Shown here one piece after another: positions 15,880 through 23,561 of a stretch of DNA of 26,601 nucleotides. Each line of letters starts with the position of its first letter. The first letter of the stretch is position 1. This stretch comes from JACKCP01 sp050253255 (GTDB lineage Bacteria > Desulfobacterota > Desulfobacteria > Desulfobacterales > JACKCP01). The stretch covers positions 1 through 26,601 of the forward strand of contig JBFWJK010000026.1 in NCBI GenBank assembly GCA_050253255.1. Direction: 5' to 3'. The notes below the pieces were generated by a model. It searched no databases and had not been told where the DNA came from. It saw only the letters and a list, made by a program, of their open reading frames with translations. A program made the position numbers and the translations under genes.

Positions 15880-17061
15880 ATGAAAAAATCAGATATTGCA
15901 GATGTAATAATAATCGGAGCAGGAGCTTCAGGACTCATGTGCGCACTTGAAGCTTCCAGAAGAGGAAAAAAGGTATTGATCCTTGATCATAATAAAATTG
16001 CCGGTGCAAAAATTCTTGTTTCCGGAGGGGGAAAATGCAATTTCACAAACAGAAATATTGACCCTGAAAACTACATTTCTAACAACCCTCATTTTGTCAA
16101 GTCAGCCCTTGCCCGATTTTCACAGCATGATTTTATATCCATTATTGAAAATAACGGGATTAAATACGAAGAACGGAGCCACGGCCAGCTTTTCTTAAAA
16201 AAAAGAGCAAATGAAATTTCTGATTTATTTTTAAGAGAACTCAAAAAATACAATTCAAAGCTTCTCCTTGAAACCCGTGTGGTTGCAGTTGAAAAAAACA
16301 AAGGCATCTTCATTGTAAAATCAGACCCGGGTTCATTTAAGTCAAAGTCTGTTGTGGTATCCTCAGGAGGACTTGCAGCTCCACAGACAGGAGCCTCTCC
16401 AATTGGCTATGAAATAGCTGAGCATTTCAAAATTAAAATAATAAAGCCTTTTCCAGGTCTTGTACCTTTGACATTTTCAGCAGAAGACAGAAAAAAATTT
16501 ACAAATCTTTCAGGGATTGCAGTAAGTGCTGTGGTAAAAAACAGCAAAATTTCTTTTAAGGAAAATATTCTTTTCACACATAAAGGACTGAGCGGCCCTG
16601 CGGCTCTTCAGATTTCACTCTACCTCAAACCGGGTGAATCAGTTTTTATTGATCTTCTCCCCGAAAAAAGAATTGAAAATGAAATAAAAAAACACAGACA
16701 GTCAAAAAAACTTGTAAAAAACTTTGTTTCAACTTTATTGCCAAAAAATCTCTGTGAAGCAGTTCTTCAAAAAAATATTGCAGACAGGACATTGAAGTCA
16801 CTGACTGAGCAGGAGATAACCACAATTGCTGAAACACTGCACAGCCTTGAAGTAAAACCGGCCGGAAACCTTGGCTTTAAAAAAGCTGAAACAACTCTTG
16901 GAGGCGTCGACTGCAATGAAGTGTCTTCTAAAACAATGGAATCTTTAAAGGTTGAGGGGCTCTATTTTACAGGTGAAGTACTGGATGTAGCCGGATGGCT
17001 CGGGGGATACAATCTTCAGTGGGCCTGGTCATCAGGATGGTGCGCCGGACAATCTGTCTAG
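15880..17061 (+). CDS. BaiN/HI0933 family FAD-dependent oxidoreductase
   Basis: The family comprises cytosolic flavoproteins of about 400 residues. Members have been linked to bile-acid or related reductions, but most are uncharacterised. The 393-residue product has the dinucleotide-binding GAGASGLMCALEASRRGKKVLILD at about 13-36 (GxGxxG at 13-18), the family motif SGGGKCNFTNRN at 48-59, and an inserted middle domain. The C-terminal FAD motif includes GGVDCNEV and GLYFTGEVLDVAGWLGGYNLQWAWSSG (core GEVLDVAGWLGGYN). Length is complete. The upstream region is AT-rich with a weak ribosome site (GAAAGCAGA). The natural substrate cannot be read from the sequence. Confidence 0.88.
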   Translation: MKKSDIADVIIIGAGASGLMCALEASRRGKKVLILDHNKIAGAKILVSGGGKCNFTNRNIDPENYISNNPHFVKSALARFSQHDFISIIENNGIKYEERSHGQLFLKKRANEISDLFLRELKKYNSKLLLETRVVAVEKNKGIFIVKSDPGSFKSKSVVVSSGGLAAPQTGASPIGYEIAEHFKIKIIKPFPGLVPLTFSAEDRKKFTNLSGIAVSAVVKNSKISFKENILFTHKGLSGPAALQISLYLKPGESVFIDLLPEKRIENEIKKHRQSKKLVKNFVSTLLPKNLCEAVLQKNIADRTLKSLTEQEITTIAETLHSLEVKPAGNLGFKKAETTLGGVDCNEVSSKTMESLKVEGLYFTGEVLDVAGWLGGYNLQWAWSSGWCAGQSV

Positions 17062-17127
17062 AAAGGGATGTAAACACGAAGAGGCAGACTTTTAAACCTG
17101 ACCCTTCGTATCTACAACCAGATCTGG

Positions 17128-17469
17128 CTATTGACCTGCAGATGAATTCATCTGGGCAATATTTTTTACAAGAAAATCTTTTCTGGCCATTAGAGAATGC
17201 AGAGAATAAAGGGTTCCAAGAACTTCTCCTTCAACCATTTTCCCTGATGCCATACGCTGTTTGATCCTCAGTATTTCACTTTCACATGCTGCCAGCTCAT
17301 CGCAGGGATCAGCCTCTGTTTCTGCCAGAGGAAGCGTAAGCTTATTTCCTGATGCAAAATCGTCTGAATTTGATGATGTTTTTTCTGAAAAGGAAAGACA
17401 GCCAACTGTTGAAGCGAACAATGCCGCTGCTGTCATATTAAACATGATGTTTTTAATGTTTGTTTTCAT
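17128..17469 (-). CDS. Small putative lipoprotein, unknown function
   Basis: I do not recognise a family. The 113-residue product begins with a basic tail and a hydrophobic segment ending in STVGC (Cys24), a plausible though imperfect lipobox, so it is probably a secreted lipoprotein. The mature part is acidic at first, then helical with EILRIKQRMASGKMVEGEVLGTLYSLHSLMARKDFL (central signature EGEVLGTLYSLHSLMARK). The ribosome site at this ATG is poor. The frame stays open upstream to about 17580, where a strong AAAGGAGG occurs without a usable start codon. It is convergent with the flavoprotein gene, 66 bp away. Confidence 0.55.
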   Translation of the reverse strand: MKTNIKNIMFNMTAAALFASTVGCLSFSEKTSSNSDDFASGNKLTLPLAETEADPCDELAACESEILRIKQRMASGKMVEGEVLGTLYSLHSLMARKDFLVKNIAQMNSSAGQ

Positions 17470-17748
17470 TTCTTTTTGTATTTCTCTCAGTTTTGGTTTT
17501 TTAATGATTTGAATTTTTTTGCAAAAGGATTGTAATTCTAAGTCTTCGTTTTTCCTCCTTTCAAGTCCAAATGACTGTATTTACAGGTTTAAAACTAAAA
17601 AAAGTTATTGCCACTCAAAGAAAAACGACAATAACTATATAATGCTTTTACTCCTAAAAACAGGAATGTCAATCAAAATAATACAATCATAAAAAATTTA
17701 TTCCAGACACTGGAGAAAAAATAGAGAGTTCAAAAAAATTTTTTAATT
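17470..17748. other. AT-rich intergenic region
   Basis: This 279-bp gap holds an orphan Shine-Dalgarno-like AAAGGAGG on the minus strand near 17562-17569, the probable terminator at 17597-17636, and otherwise AT-rich sequence. No RNA gene or additional reading frame was seen. Confidence 0.5.
17597..17636 (-). terminator. Probable rho-independent terminator of the cyclase-PFK-radical SAM operon
   Basis: AGTTATTG (17603-17610) pairs with CAATAACT (17629-17636) across an 18-base loop. On the minus strand the stem is directly followed by a run of seven T. It lies about 110 bp after the stop of the radical SAM gene. The loop is long and the stem AT-rich, so efficiency is uncertain. Confidence 0.5.
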
Positions 17749-18897
17749 TCAGGTATTTAAACCAGCTGATTTATATGCTTTTTCCAGTTCCCTTACAAGC
17801 CTTGCCCGGTCTTCTTTATCTTTGTTTGACTCTCTGATAAGTTCCCATTTTGCATCAAAAGACTGCGGCATGGGATCTGCATTTTTCAGCCCGAAGTCTA
17901 TGGAACGCTTAAGACAAAGCCTGCATAAATCATTTGAAAGATAATCCTTTTTTCTGAATTTTTTATATTCACGTTTATTCCAGATCGATCTAAGGCTTTC
18001 GCTGTAGATATTCCCAAAACTTTTATTCAAAAGCTCTTTTTTAAACCCTCTTTCATAAACAAAGGCACCTCTTTCAACAGGCACCCCAAGAAAAACGCAT
18101 GGAAAAACATCTCCTGCGGAACCAATAAAAAGTGTTTTTTCAATATTTTCACTGCATTTTTCCCTTAAGATAAAAGGGGAAACAAAATGACAGTTAATAT
18201 CCAGTCCTGTCTTGTTTTTAAAACACCGGCATCTTGATTTTAAAATTTCAAAATCATGTTCACTTTCGGCAAGAAAAGCCTCTTTTTCCATTTCTTCAGT
18301 GCAGCATAATGAAACCGAACTCAAAACAACCTGATCAGGATTTAAAGTTGTCAGAAATTCATCGGAAGTAAAAAAATTTTCAATACCCGATTTAAACACA
18401 ATATTTGCCAGATGAACCTTTGGCAGACCGGTTTTTTTTCTTACCTTCAGCAGTTTAAGCTTCTCAAAAATTTCAGAAATCAGTGAAAGATATGTTTTCC
18501 TTCTTGTAAAATCGTTTTCAAATTCAGTCAGCCCTGCAGTTGAAACAGCAAGATAATCAAGTTTTAAATCCACAAGGCCTTCAAGAATTTCATCTGTCAG
18601 AAGTGTGCCATTTGTCGTTGTTCCGGCCCTGAATCCTTTTGATTTTATTTTTTCTAAAATTTTAAGAAAATCCGGGTTTAAAAAAGGCTCTCCCCAGCCC
18701 TGAAGATGAATATAGGTTTCGGGCCTTAGTTCAGACAGAATAAGCTCAATTCCTTTTTCATCAATAAAATTTTCTTTGAATTTTTTCTTAAAAAAAGTCT
18801 GAGGGCAGTAGCAGCAGAATGCATTGCATGATGAACTTACTTCAATCTGAACCCAGTCAAGACGGGGCTTTAAAAGAAATTTTTTCAAAACCTGCAT
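17749..18897 (-). CDS. Radical SAM protein with SPASM-like C-terminus
   Basis: The N-terminal half is a radical SAM domain with the 4Fe-4S ligand motif CNAFCCYC (CX3CX2C; C24, C28, C31), followed by HLQGWGEPFLNPDF and TTNGTLLTDEIL. The C-terminal half has further cysteines, in CRCF, LREKCSEN, VFPCVFLG and NDLCRLCLKR, like SPASM/twitch auxiliary cluster domains. Such proteins modify peptides or act as anaerobic maturases, and the substrate here is unknown. I start it at the ATG at 18897 (382 aa), where GGGGAGG precedes the codon. The longer frame from 18936 would run through a terminator-like hairpin. It is the last gene of the operon with PFK and the GGDEF protein. No small precursor peptide gene is evident beside it. 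Confidence 0.8.
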   Translation of the reverse strand: MQVLKKFLLKPRLDWVQIEVSSSCNAFCCYCPQTFFKKKFKENFIDEKGIELILSELRPETYIHLQGWGEPFLNPDFLKILEKIKSKGFRAGTTTNGTLLTDEILEGLVDLKLDYLAVSTAGLTEFENDFTRRKTYLSLISEIFEKLKLLKVRKKTGLPKVHLANIVFKSGIENFFTSDEFLTTLNPDQVVLSSVSLCCTEEMEKEAFLAESEHDFEILKSRCRCFKNKTGLDINCHFVSPFILREKCSENIEKTLFIGSAGDVFPCVFLGVPVERGAFVYERGFKKELLNKSFGNIYSESLRSIWNKREYKKFRKKDYLSNDLCRLCLKRSIDFGLKNADPMPQSFDAKWELIRESNKDKEDRARLVRELEKAYKSAGLNT

Positions 18898-18909
18898 GAA
18901 TCCTCCCCG

Positions 18910-18933
18910 AAAAGACGGTAAAAACCGTCTTTT
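18910..18933 (-). terminator. Perfect hairpin between PFK and the radical SAM gene
   Basis: AAAAGACGGT (18910-18919) and ACCGTCTTTT (18924-18933) form a perfect 10-bp stem with a 4-base loop and T residues at the 3' edge on both strands. It begins 6 bp after the PFK stop and ends 12 bp before the radical SAM start. It probably acts as an internal terminator or attenuator, lowering expression of the last gene, or as an RNA processing site. Confidence 0.6.
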
Positions 18934-18938
18934 CACAA

Positions 18939-20957
18939 TCAGGAATTAAGAGATAAAATCATTGGAGGAATATGGGTTTTATCTTCACATAAGATATCCG
19001 GATCAGGGTCTCTTACATCATCTTCCTCCGGATAAATTCCCAGCCATTTGCCGCGCATGGCTTTAAGTCTTTTAAATGCCGGAGAATCAAGATCTACAAG
19101 GGATTTTTCTATTACAAGATCAAGCTTCCCCTTTCTTTCCTCAAGGTGCATGAGAGGAGCAATCGGAATTCCTCCGGGTTCCCACATGGAAAAATCCTTT
19201 TCAAGGTTTCTCACACATGCCATATATCCGCTGCACCCTCCCAGAATAAGAAAAAAAGTGGTAGCTCCGAGATTGTATGTATAGTTTGAATCAAAAGCAG
19301 TCGGTTCAGCTCCCCTGCCGTCATATCCGTAAAAATGGGTCTGCATTTTAAACTTTGGAATTGTCTTTTCAAATATTTTTACAACAGCCTTTGGAGAATC
19401 CTCATCTTCTGAAATGAGATTTGCATCAATAAGTGCCTGTCTCAATGTTTTCTTAGAAATTATCTCTTTTTTTCTCAAAAGAAAAATATCTGAAAAACTG
19501 TTTTCAAAAACAGCATTTGCATACCTTTCAGGGTCAAGTCCTGCTTCTTTCATTCTCTTGAGATACCATTTTTTTTCAATCCCAAGCTTGTATGTACCGT
19601 TATCCTTTAAAATTTTAAGATAATCTGTAACAAGCCCCATGATTATGCGGTCGGTTTCAACCTGAGAAAACTGAAAGTTGCCGTGATTATCCCTTTCCAT
19701 GAGAAGCCCTTCCTTGAAAAAATCGGGAATGTCATTGAAAAGGTCATCATCCCTTGATGTCCAGACTGTTATTGTCCCCTCCTCCTGCGCCTGCCTCGCC
19801 ATTCTCCTTAAATAGTCAAGTTTTGAGTCCAGAAGCGGGAAATCCGTATGGAAATCATTGTCATGGGTTTTGTTATACTCGGAAATAACAGCATTGAGTT
19901 TTATTATAAAAGTCTGAATTTCATTGATAAATTCAAGAAGGCCTTCGGGAATAACCAGAATGCCGTAGTTTTTTCCCATTGCTGCTCTTTTGACAATAAG
20001 GTCGCAGACTGTTCTTGAAAGGTGACGAAGAGTCATACCATAGGCAGAATAATCCCTGTCGCTTTCTTTTGCCTTTTCAAGTTTCGACTTATCGACATAA
20101 TCAGCCAGTTCTTCTCCGATAAGAACCATATTGGGATGAGTCTGAAGCCCGACTTCAAGAGCGAGATGACTTGCAACCCTTCCCATTACCTTGCAGATAT
20201 GCCAGTACTTTACATCTGAAGCTGCATCGGTCTGGAGATTTCTTATGTTAATGGCAAAAGCCCTGGCGGCTGAATGAAAACCAAATGAAATCGGGCACAA
20301 AAGTCTGCCGTTGACATCCTTGATCTGAATATCCCCATCAATTGTCTTTGGAACGCCAATAACCTGAATTCCCTGATTGTAAAATGACTGAGCAAGAAAA
20401 GCAGCATTTGTATTGGAATCATCTCCCCCTATTATTACTAGTGCATCAAGAGCCAGCTCCTTACAGGTTTTAAGACATTTTTCCTTTTTGTCGTCGGAAT
20501 CTATTTTTGTGCGCCCTGTCTTGAGCATTGAAAATCCGCCTCTGTTTCTGTATCTGTTAACAGTTTCAGAATCGATTTCAATATAATCTCCTTCAATTAT
20601 ACCCTCCGGACCTCTTAAAAAACCGATTATCGTATTTTCAGGATTGGCTTTTTTTGCAGAATCAAAAAGGCCTGCAATTACATTATGACCTCCGGGGGCA
20701 GGCCCTCCGGAAAATACAACCCCTATTCGCTTTTTCAGGGATTTGTCAATTTTTCTGCCTTTTGACTCATTGTTAAAAGACATAAATCTGTTTTTACAAA
20801 GATCGGGAAGAAGCTTAGCGGCTTCAGGATGAATATCAAACTCAACAGAAATATCATTTTCTGCATATAATTCTTCATTTTCAAACACCAAACATCTTGG
20901 CGGATTATAACTGCACCTGTTTTCAAAAAAACCGGACTTCACTTTTTTATCCAGCAT
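18939..20957 (-). CDS. pfp: Diphosphate-type 6-phosphofructokinase, long form
   Basis: It phosphorylates fructose-6-phosphate reversibly, probably with pyrophosphate rather than ATP. The product (672 aa from the chosen start) has SGGPAPGGHN at 83-92, GGDDSNTNA at 177-185, PKTIDGDI at 203-210 and KVMGRVASHLALEVGL. The Asp after GGD (D180) and the Lys in PKTID (K204) are the two positions that mark PPi-dependence. ATP enzymes have Gly at both (GGDGS, PGTID). It exceeds the common 550-residue long PFPs, with about 75 extra N-terminal residues and a C-terminal extension. I choose the ATG at 20957, with GGAGG four bases upstream. An alternative ATG at 20975 overlaps the cyclase stop (ATGA) but lacks a site. 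Confidence 0.9.
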   Translation of the reverse strand: MLDKKVKSGFFENRCSYNPPRCLVFENEELYAENDISVEFDIHPEAAKLLPDLCKNRFMSFNNESKGRKIDKSLKKRIGVVFSGGPAPGGHNVIAGLFDSAKKANPENTIIGFLRGPEGIIEGDYIEIDSETVNRYRNRGGFSMLKTGRTKIDSDDKKEKCLKTCKELALDALVIIGGDDSNTNAAFLAQSFYNQGIQVIGVPKTIDGDIQIKDVNGRLLCPISFGFHSAARAFAINIRNLQTDAASDVKYWHICKVMGRVASHLALEVGLQTHPNMVLIGEELADYVDKSKLEKAKESDRDYSAYGMTLRHLSRTVCDLIVKRAAMGKNYGILVIPEGLLEFINEIQTFIIKLNAVISEYNKTHDNDFHTDFPLLDSKLDYLRRMARQAQEEGTITVWTSRDDDLFNDIPDFFKEGLLMERDNHGNFQFSQVETDRIIMGLVTDYLKILKDNGTYKLGIEKKWYLKRMKEAGLDPERYANAVFENSFSDIFLLRKKEIISKKTLRQALIDANLISEDEDSPKAVVKIFEKTIPKFKMQTHFYGYDGRGAEPTAFDSNYTYNLGATTFFLILGGCSGYMACVRNLEKDFSMWEPGGIPIAPLMHLEERKGKLDLVIEKSLVDLDSPAFKRLKAMRGKWLGIYPEEDDVRDPDPDILCEDKTHIPPMILSLNS

Positions 20958-20971
20958 TAAACCTCCGTTTT

Positions 20972-22573
20972 TCATTTCCCCAGAACCACCTTGTTTCTTC
21001 CGCTGTCCTTTGCCTCATACATTGCCTTGTCAAGTCTTGAGAAAAGGGAATCGTATCCTGAATCACCATCTTTTATCTCACAGGCTCCAAGGCTTACTGT
21101 AATTGTAATTTTTTCCTTTTTATATACAAATGAAATTTCTTCAATAGTTTTTCTGATTTTTTCCGCAACATTGGCGGCGCCTTCAAGATTTGTTTCCGGA
21201 AGAAGAACGGCAAACTCCTCTCCTCCGTATCTTGCCAGAAAATCCGACTCCCTCAGAAGAGGAGCAACTCTTTTTATTATTTCCGAAAGACATTTGTCGC
21301 CTATATCATGACCGTAGGTATCATTTATATTCTTGAAATAATCCACGTCAAATAAAATCATGGAAAACTTTGTATTATACCTGAAATATCTTTCAACCTC
21401 CTCCTTCACTCTTTTGTCATACGCCCTTCTGTTGTATGCTCCTGTGAGCGGATCAAGAAGAAGATCCTTTTCCATTTTCTTCAGTTTTTTATCAGCCTCC
21501 ACCATTTCATTCTTAAACAACAAAAGCTTTTGCTGCATCTGAACAAATTTTTTCTGAACAAGCTCCTGATGCTTTTTATCTTCAGTATTTTTCCTGTGAA
21601 TCACAATCTTGATTGTATTGAGTTTTGATACAACAGCATTCTTTACCTCTTCAAGACTCTGACTTGCAGAAACGTTTTCATTAAGATCGTTCAGATGATT
21701 TTCAAGCATTGAAGTAAAACTGTTATTTGATTCATGAATATGGTCGGAATCGTCAATATATGACTTCAGGAGCTGATCTTCAACTTCAAGGAGCCTTTTT
21801 CCGATTTCCTTTATAAATTTTGCAGCTTCTTCCCTGTCATCATCAACAGATTTCAAGTAAAGCTTTAAGATATCAAGAATTTTGGATCTCGCCATGAAAA
21901 AGTCGTCTGCAGAAGAAAGCTCGGGAATTTTTGACCCGAGCTCTGTCAGCTCATGTACGCACTTTTCCCCCACAGCAAGATTAAGCTTTTCAACAATATC
22001 TTTATAGGTTTCCCTCAGTATCTCAATATATTCACTTCTTTCCCCCTCACCCAATCCCTTTGCCTGGGCAAAGCGGATCTTTTTAAAGAAGCTCTTTTTT
22101 TCATCTTCCTTTTCGCTGTCTTCAATTTCAGTTTTAAGCATATTGTTTTTAAGAACCGACAGCTCGGAATAAAGAACATCGGTCCCGGAGTCCTTTTTTA
22201 TGAACTTTCTGAATCTTTCAATATGCTGCCTGAGATTTTCAGGGGCTGATGTCTTTGCAAAATCGCTGAAATATAAAACAGCCTTTTTAAATATTTCCTG
22301 CTCTTTCTCCCTTTTGTCTGCAAGTTCTTCATAATCTCTGAAAAACTGATTTTTCTGGTTTTCAAGGCGTTCATACTTTTCCTGAAGCTCCATGAAAGCT
22401 TTTGAACGTTTTATATTTTCATCGTTATCACCAGAAGAATCAAAAAGAGAGCTTTTGGAAAGAAACTCCCTTGCAAGATTTTCAACATTCATTTCCACTT
22501 TTCTTGAAGCAATGCTTCGTATCGCTTCAATGGATGCTTTTGCAAACTCTTCCGCTTTTTTTACATTGTCCAT
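20972..22573 (-). CDS. GGDEF diguanylate cyclase with coiled-coil N-terminus
   Basis: It makes cyclic di-GMP from two GTP. The GGDEF domain covers about residues 374-533: DPLTGAYNRRAYD at 374-386, metal-binding FDVDYFKNIND at 408-418, the catalytic GGEEF at 450-454, and the inhibitory I-site RESD at 441-444, five residues before it. It is therefore predicted active and product-inhibited. The N-terminal 370 residues are charged and helical with long coiled coils (about 60-100, 245-270, 330-372). No membrane segment or known sensor domain was recognised, so it is probably cytosolic with an unknown input. It heads the operon with PFK. The start is the ATG at 22573 with GGGG about seven bases upstream. 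Confidence 0.92.
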   Translation of the reverse strand: MDNVKKAEEFAKASIEAIRSIASRKVEMNVENLAREFLSKSSLFDSSGDNDENIKRSKAFMELQEKYERLENQKNQFFRDYEELADKREKEQEIFKKAVLYFSDFAKTSAPENLRQHIERFRKFIKKDSGTDVLYSELSVLKNNMLKTEIEDSEKEDEKKSFFKKIRFAQAKGLGEGERSEYIEILRETYKDIVEKLNLAVGEKCVHELTELGSKIPELSSADDFFMARSKILDILKLYLKSVDDDREEAAKFIKEIGKRLLEVEDQLLKSYIDDSDHIHESNNSFTSMLENHLNDLNENVSASQSLEEVKNAVVSKLNTIKIVIHRKNTEDKKHQELVQKKFVQMQQKLLLFKNEMVEADKKLKKMEKDLLLDPLTGAYNRRAYDKRVKEEVERYFRYNTKFSMILFDVDYFKNINDTYGHDIGDKCLSEIIKRVAPLLRESDFLARYGGEEFAVLLPETNLEGAANVAEKIRKTIEEISFVYKKEKITITVSLGACEIKDGDSGYDSLFSRLDKAMYEAKDSGRNKVVLGK

Positions 22574-22662
22574 GGCAGACCCCGTATAAAAATCATATTA
22601 AAAGGCAGATTAAACTGACCTGAATTGAACTGTTTTCAAATCGCACAGCTGCGCGCCGGATT

Positions 22663-22678
22663 TGCAAAGCTTTTGCCT
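22663..22678 (-). promoter_or_regulatory. Sigma-54-like promoter of the diguanylate cyclase operon
   Basis: On the minus strand AGGCAAAAGCTTTGCA matches the RpoN consensus TGGCACRNNNNTTGCW at all but two defined positions. The essential GG and GC are exactly ten bases apart. Predicted initiation is around 22652, giving a leader of about 80 nt. An activator (bacterial enhancer-binding protein) would be needed. None is in the window. Confidence 0.5.
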
Positions 22679-22905
22679 TTATGCCAATCATGCAGTTCAA
22701 CCCGCAGGATGTGTTAATTCTTAAAAGCAGACAGGCTTTCACCACCTTTTGCTGTAAAAGACTAAAATAACCGGATATTTATAAAACACCAAAACATAAA
22801 CACTGTGACCGGACTCAAATAACAAAGGCTCTGTTCAGGTTGAGCATATATTATTACCAATATTGACCCGCAAGGAAAAGAAAAACTTAAAATCGGCTTA
22901 AAAAT

Positions 22906-22933
22906 TTGATTTTAACTTAATATGGCTTAATAT
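22906..22933 (+). promoter_or_regulatory. Possible sigma-70 promoter of the nitroreductase gene
   Basis: TTGATT (22906-22911) and TAATAT (22928-22933) are 16 bases apart, about 50 bp before the ATG. The surrounding sequence is very AT-rich, so chance matches are likely. Confidence 0.35.
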
Positions 22934-22982
22934 ATCTTTTCATAATATTCAGAAAAACAAAAAAATTGAACCGGAGGTATAA

Positions 22983-23510
22983 ATGTTTTTTGAACTGATA
23001 CGGAACAGAAGAAGCGTCAGGGTTTTTGAAAATAAAAAAATTGAACCCGGAAAAATTGATTTATTGAAAGAGGCCGCTTTAAGGTCGCCTTCTTCAAGAT
23101 CGCTAAACCCCTGGGAGTTTATTTTCACAACAGACACTGAAACAATTGAAAAACTTTCCAGATCAAAAATGCATGGATCTTCTTTTCTCAAAACAGCACC
23201 CCTTGCCGTAACAATTGCTGCTGACCCCGAAAAATGCGATGTCTGGATTGAAGACTGTTCTATTGCATCGATATATATTCAGCTGGCCTGCGAAGCACTG
23301 GGACTTAAAAGCTGCTGGTGCCAGATAAGAAAAAGGGAGCATGATAAAAATACAGATGCCGAGAAATATGCAAAGGAAGTTCTTGGTATACCTGAAGGCC
23401 TGAGAGTTCTTTCAATTATTGGAATCGGCTATCCTCAATCTGTCCCGCAAGGACACGATGAATCATATATAAACAAACAAATCCATAAAATACATATGGA
23501 TAAGTTTTAA
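22983..23510 (+). CDS. Nitroreductase family protein
   Basis: Members are FMN-dependent NAD(P)H oxidoreductases acting on nitro, quinone or similar substrates, usually as cytosolic homodimers. The 175-residue product has the family N-terminal FMN phosphate motif NRRSVRVF at 8-15, SPSSRSLNPWEF at 35-46, and a C-terminal VLSIIGIGYP segment. Cysteines in the LKSCWCQ region are notable but unexplained. GGAGG lies five bases before the ATG. It stands alone, divergent from the cyclase operon and convergent with the decarboxylase gene, with a shared terminator between. The physiological substrate cannot be inferred. Confidence 0.88.
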   Translation: MFFELIRNRRSVRVFENKKIEPGKIDLLKEAALRSPSSRSLNPWEFIFTTDTETIEKLSRSKMHGSSFLKTAPLAVTIAADPEKCDVWIEDCSIASIYIQLACEALGLKSCWCQIRKREHDKNTDAEKYAKEVLGIPEGLRVLSIIGIGYPQSVPQGHDESYINKQIHKIHMDKF

Positions 23511-23515
23511 AAATA

Positions 23516-23538
23516 AAAGGGCAGTAAACCTGCCCTTT
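23516..23538. terminator. Bidirectional rho-independent terminator
   Basis: AAAGGGCAG (23516-23524) and CTGCCCTTT (23530-23538) form a perfect 9-bp stem with a 5-base loop between the convergent nitroreductase and decarboxylase genes. On the minus strand the stem runs into a T-rich tract, the stronger direction. On the plus strand only TTT of the stem and then A residues follow. Confidence 0.85.
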
Positions 23539-23561
23539 AAAAATATACTGATCAGTTTGGA

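Larger units (their letters stand above)
22574..22982. other. Divergent intergenic region, cyclase/nitroreductase
   Basis: This 409-bp gene-free region contains the sigma-54-like site for the cyclase operon (22663-22678), an imperfect dyad GCACAGCTGCGC near its expected start (22643-22654), and a weak sigma-70-like pair for the nitroreductase gene (22906-22933). I see no further reading frame, RNA gene or terminator. Confidence 0.5.

Noticed and set aside
17118..17127. 10-bp palindrome CCAGATCTGG between the convergent flavoprotein and lipoprotein genes
   Set aside because: Too short and with no loop or T-run. It is probably a chance match and not a terminator.
17562..17569. Strong Shine-Dalgarno AAAGGAGG on the minus strand with an open frame running into the putative lipoprotein
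   Set aside because: No ATG, GTG or TTG occurs in frame within a usable distance, so I keep the lipoprotein start at 17469 and treat this as an orphan site.
18898..18936. N-terminal extension of the radical SAM protein (13 residues)
   Set aside because: It is encoded by a perfect terminator-like hairpin and lacks a ribosome site. The ATG at 18897 has GGGGAGG.
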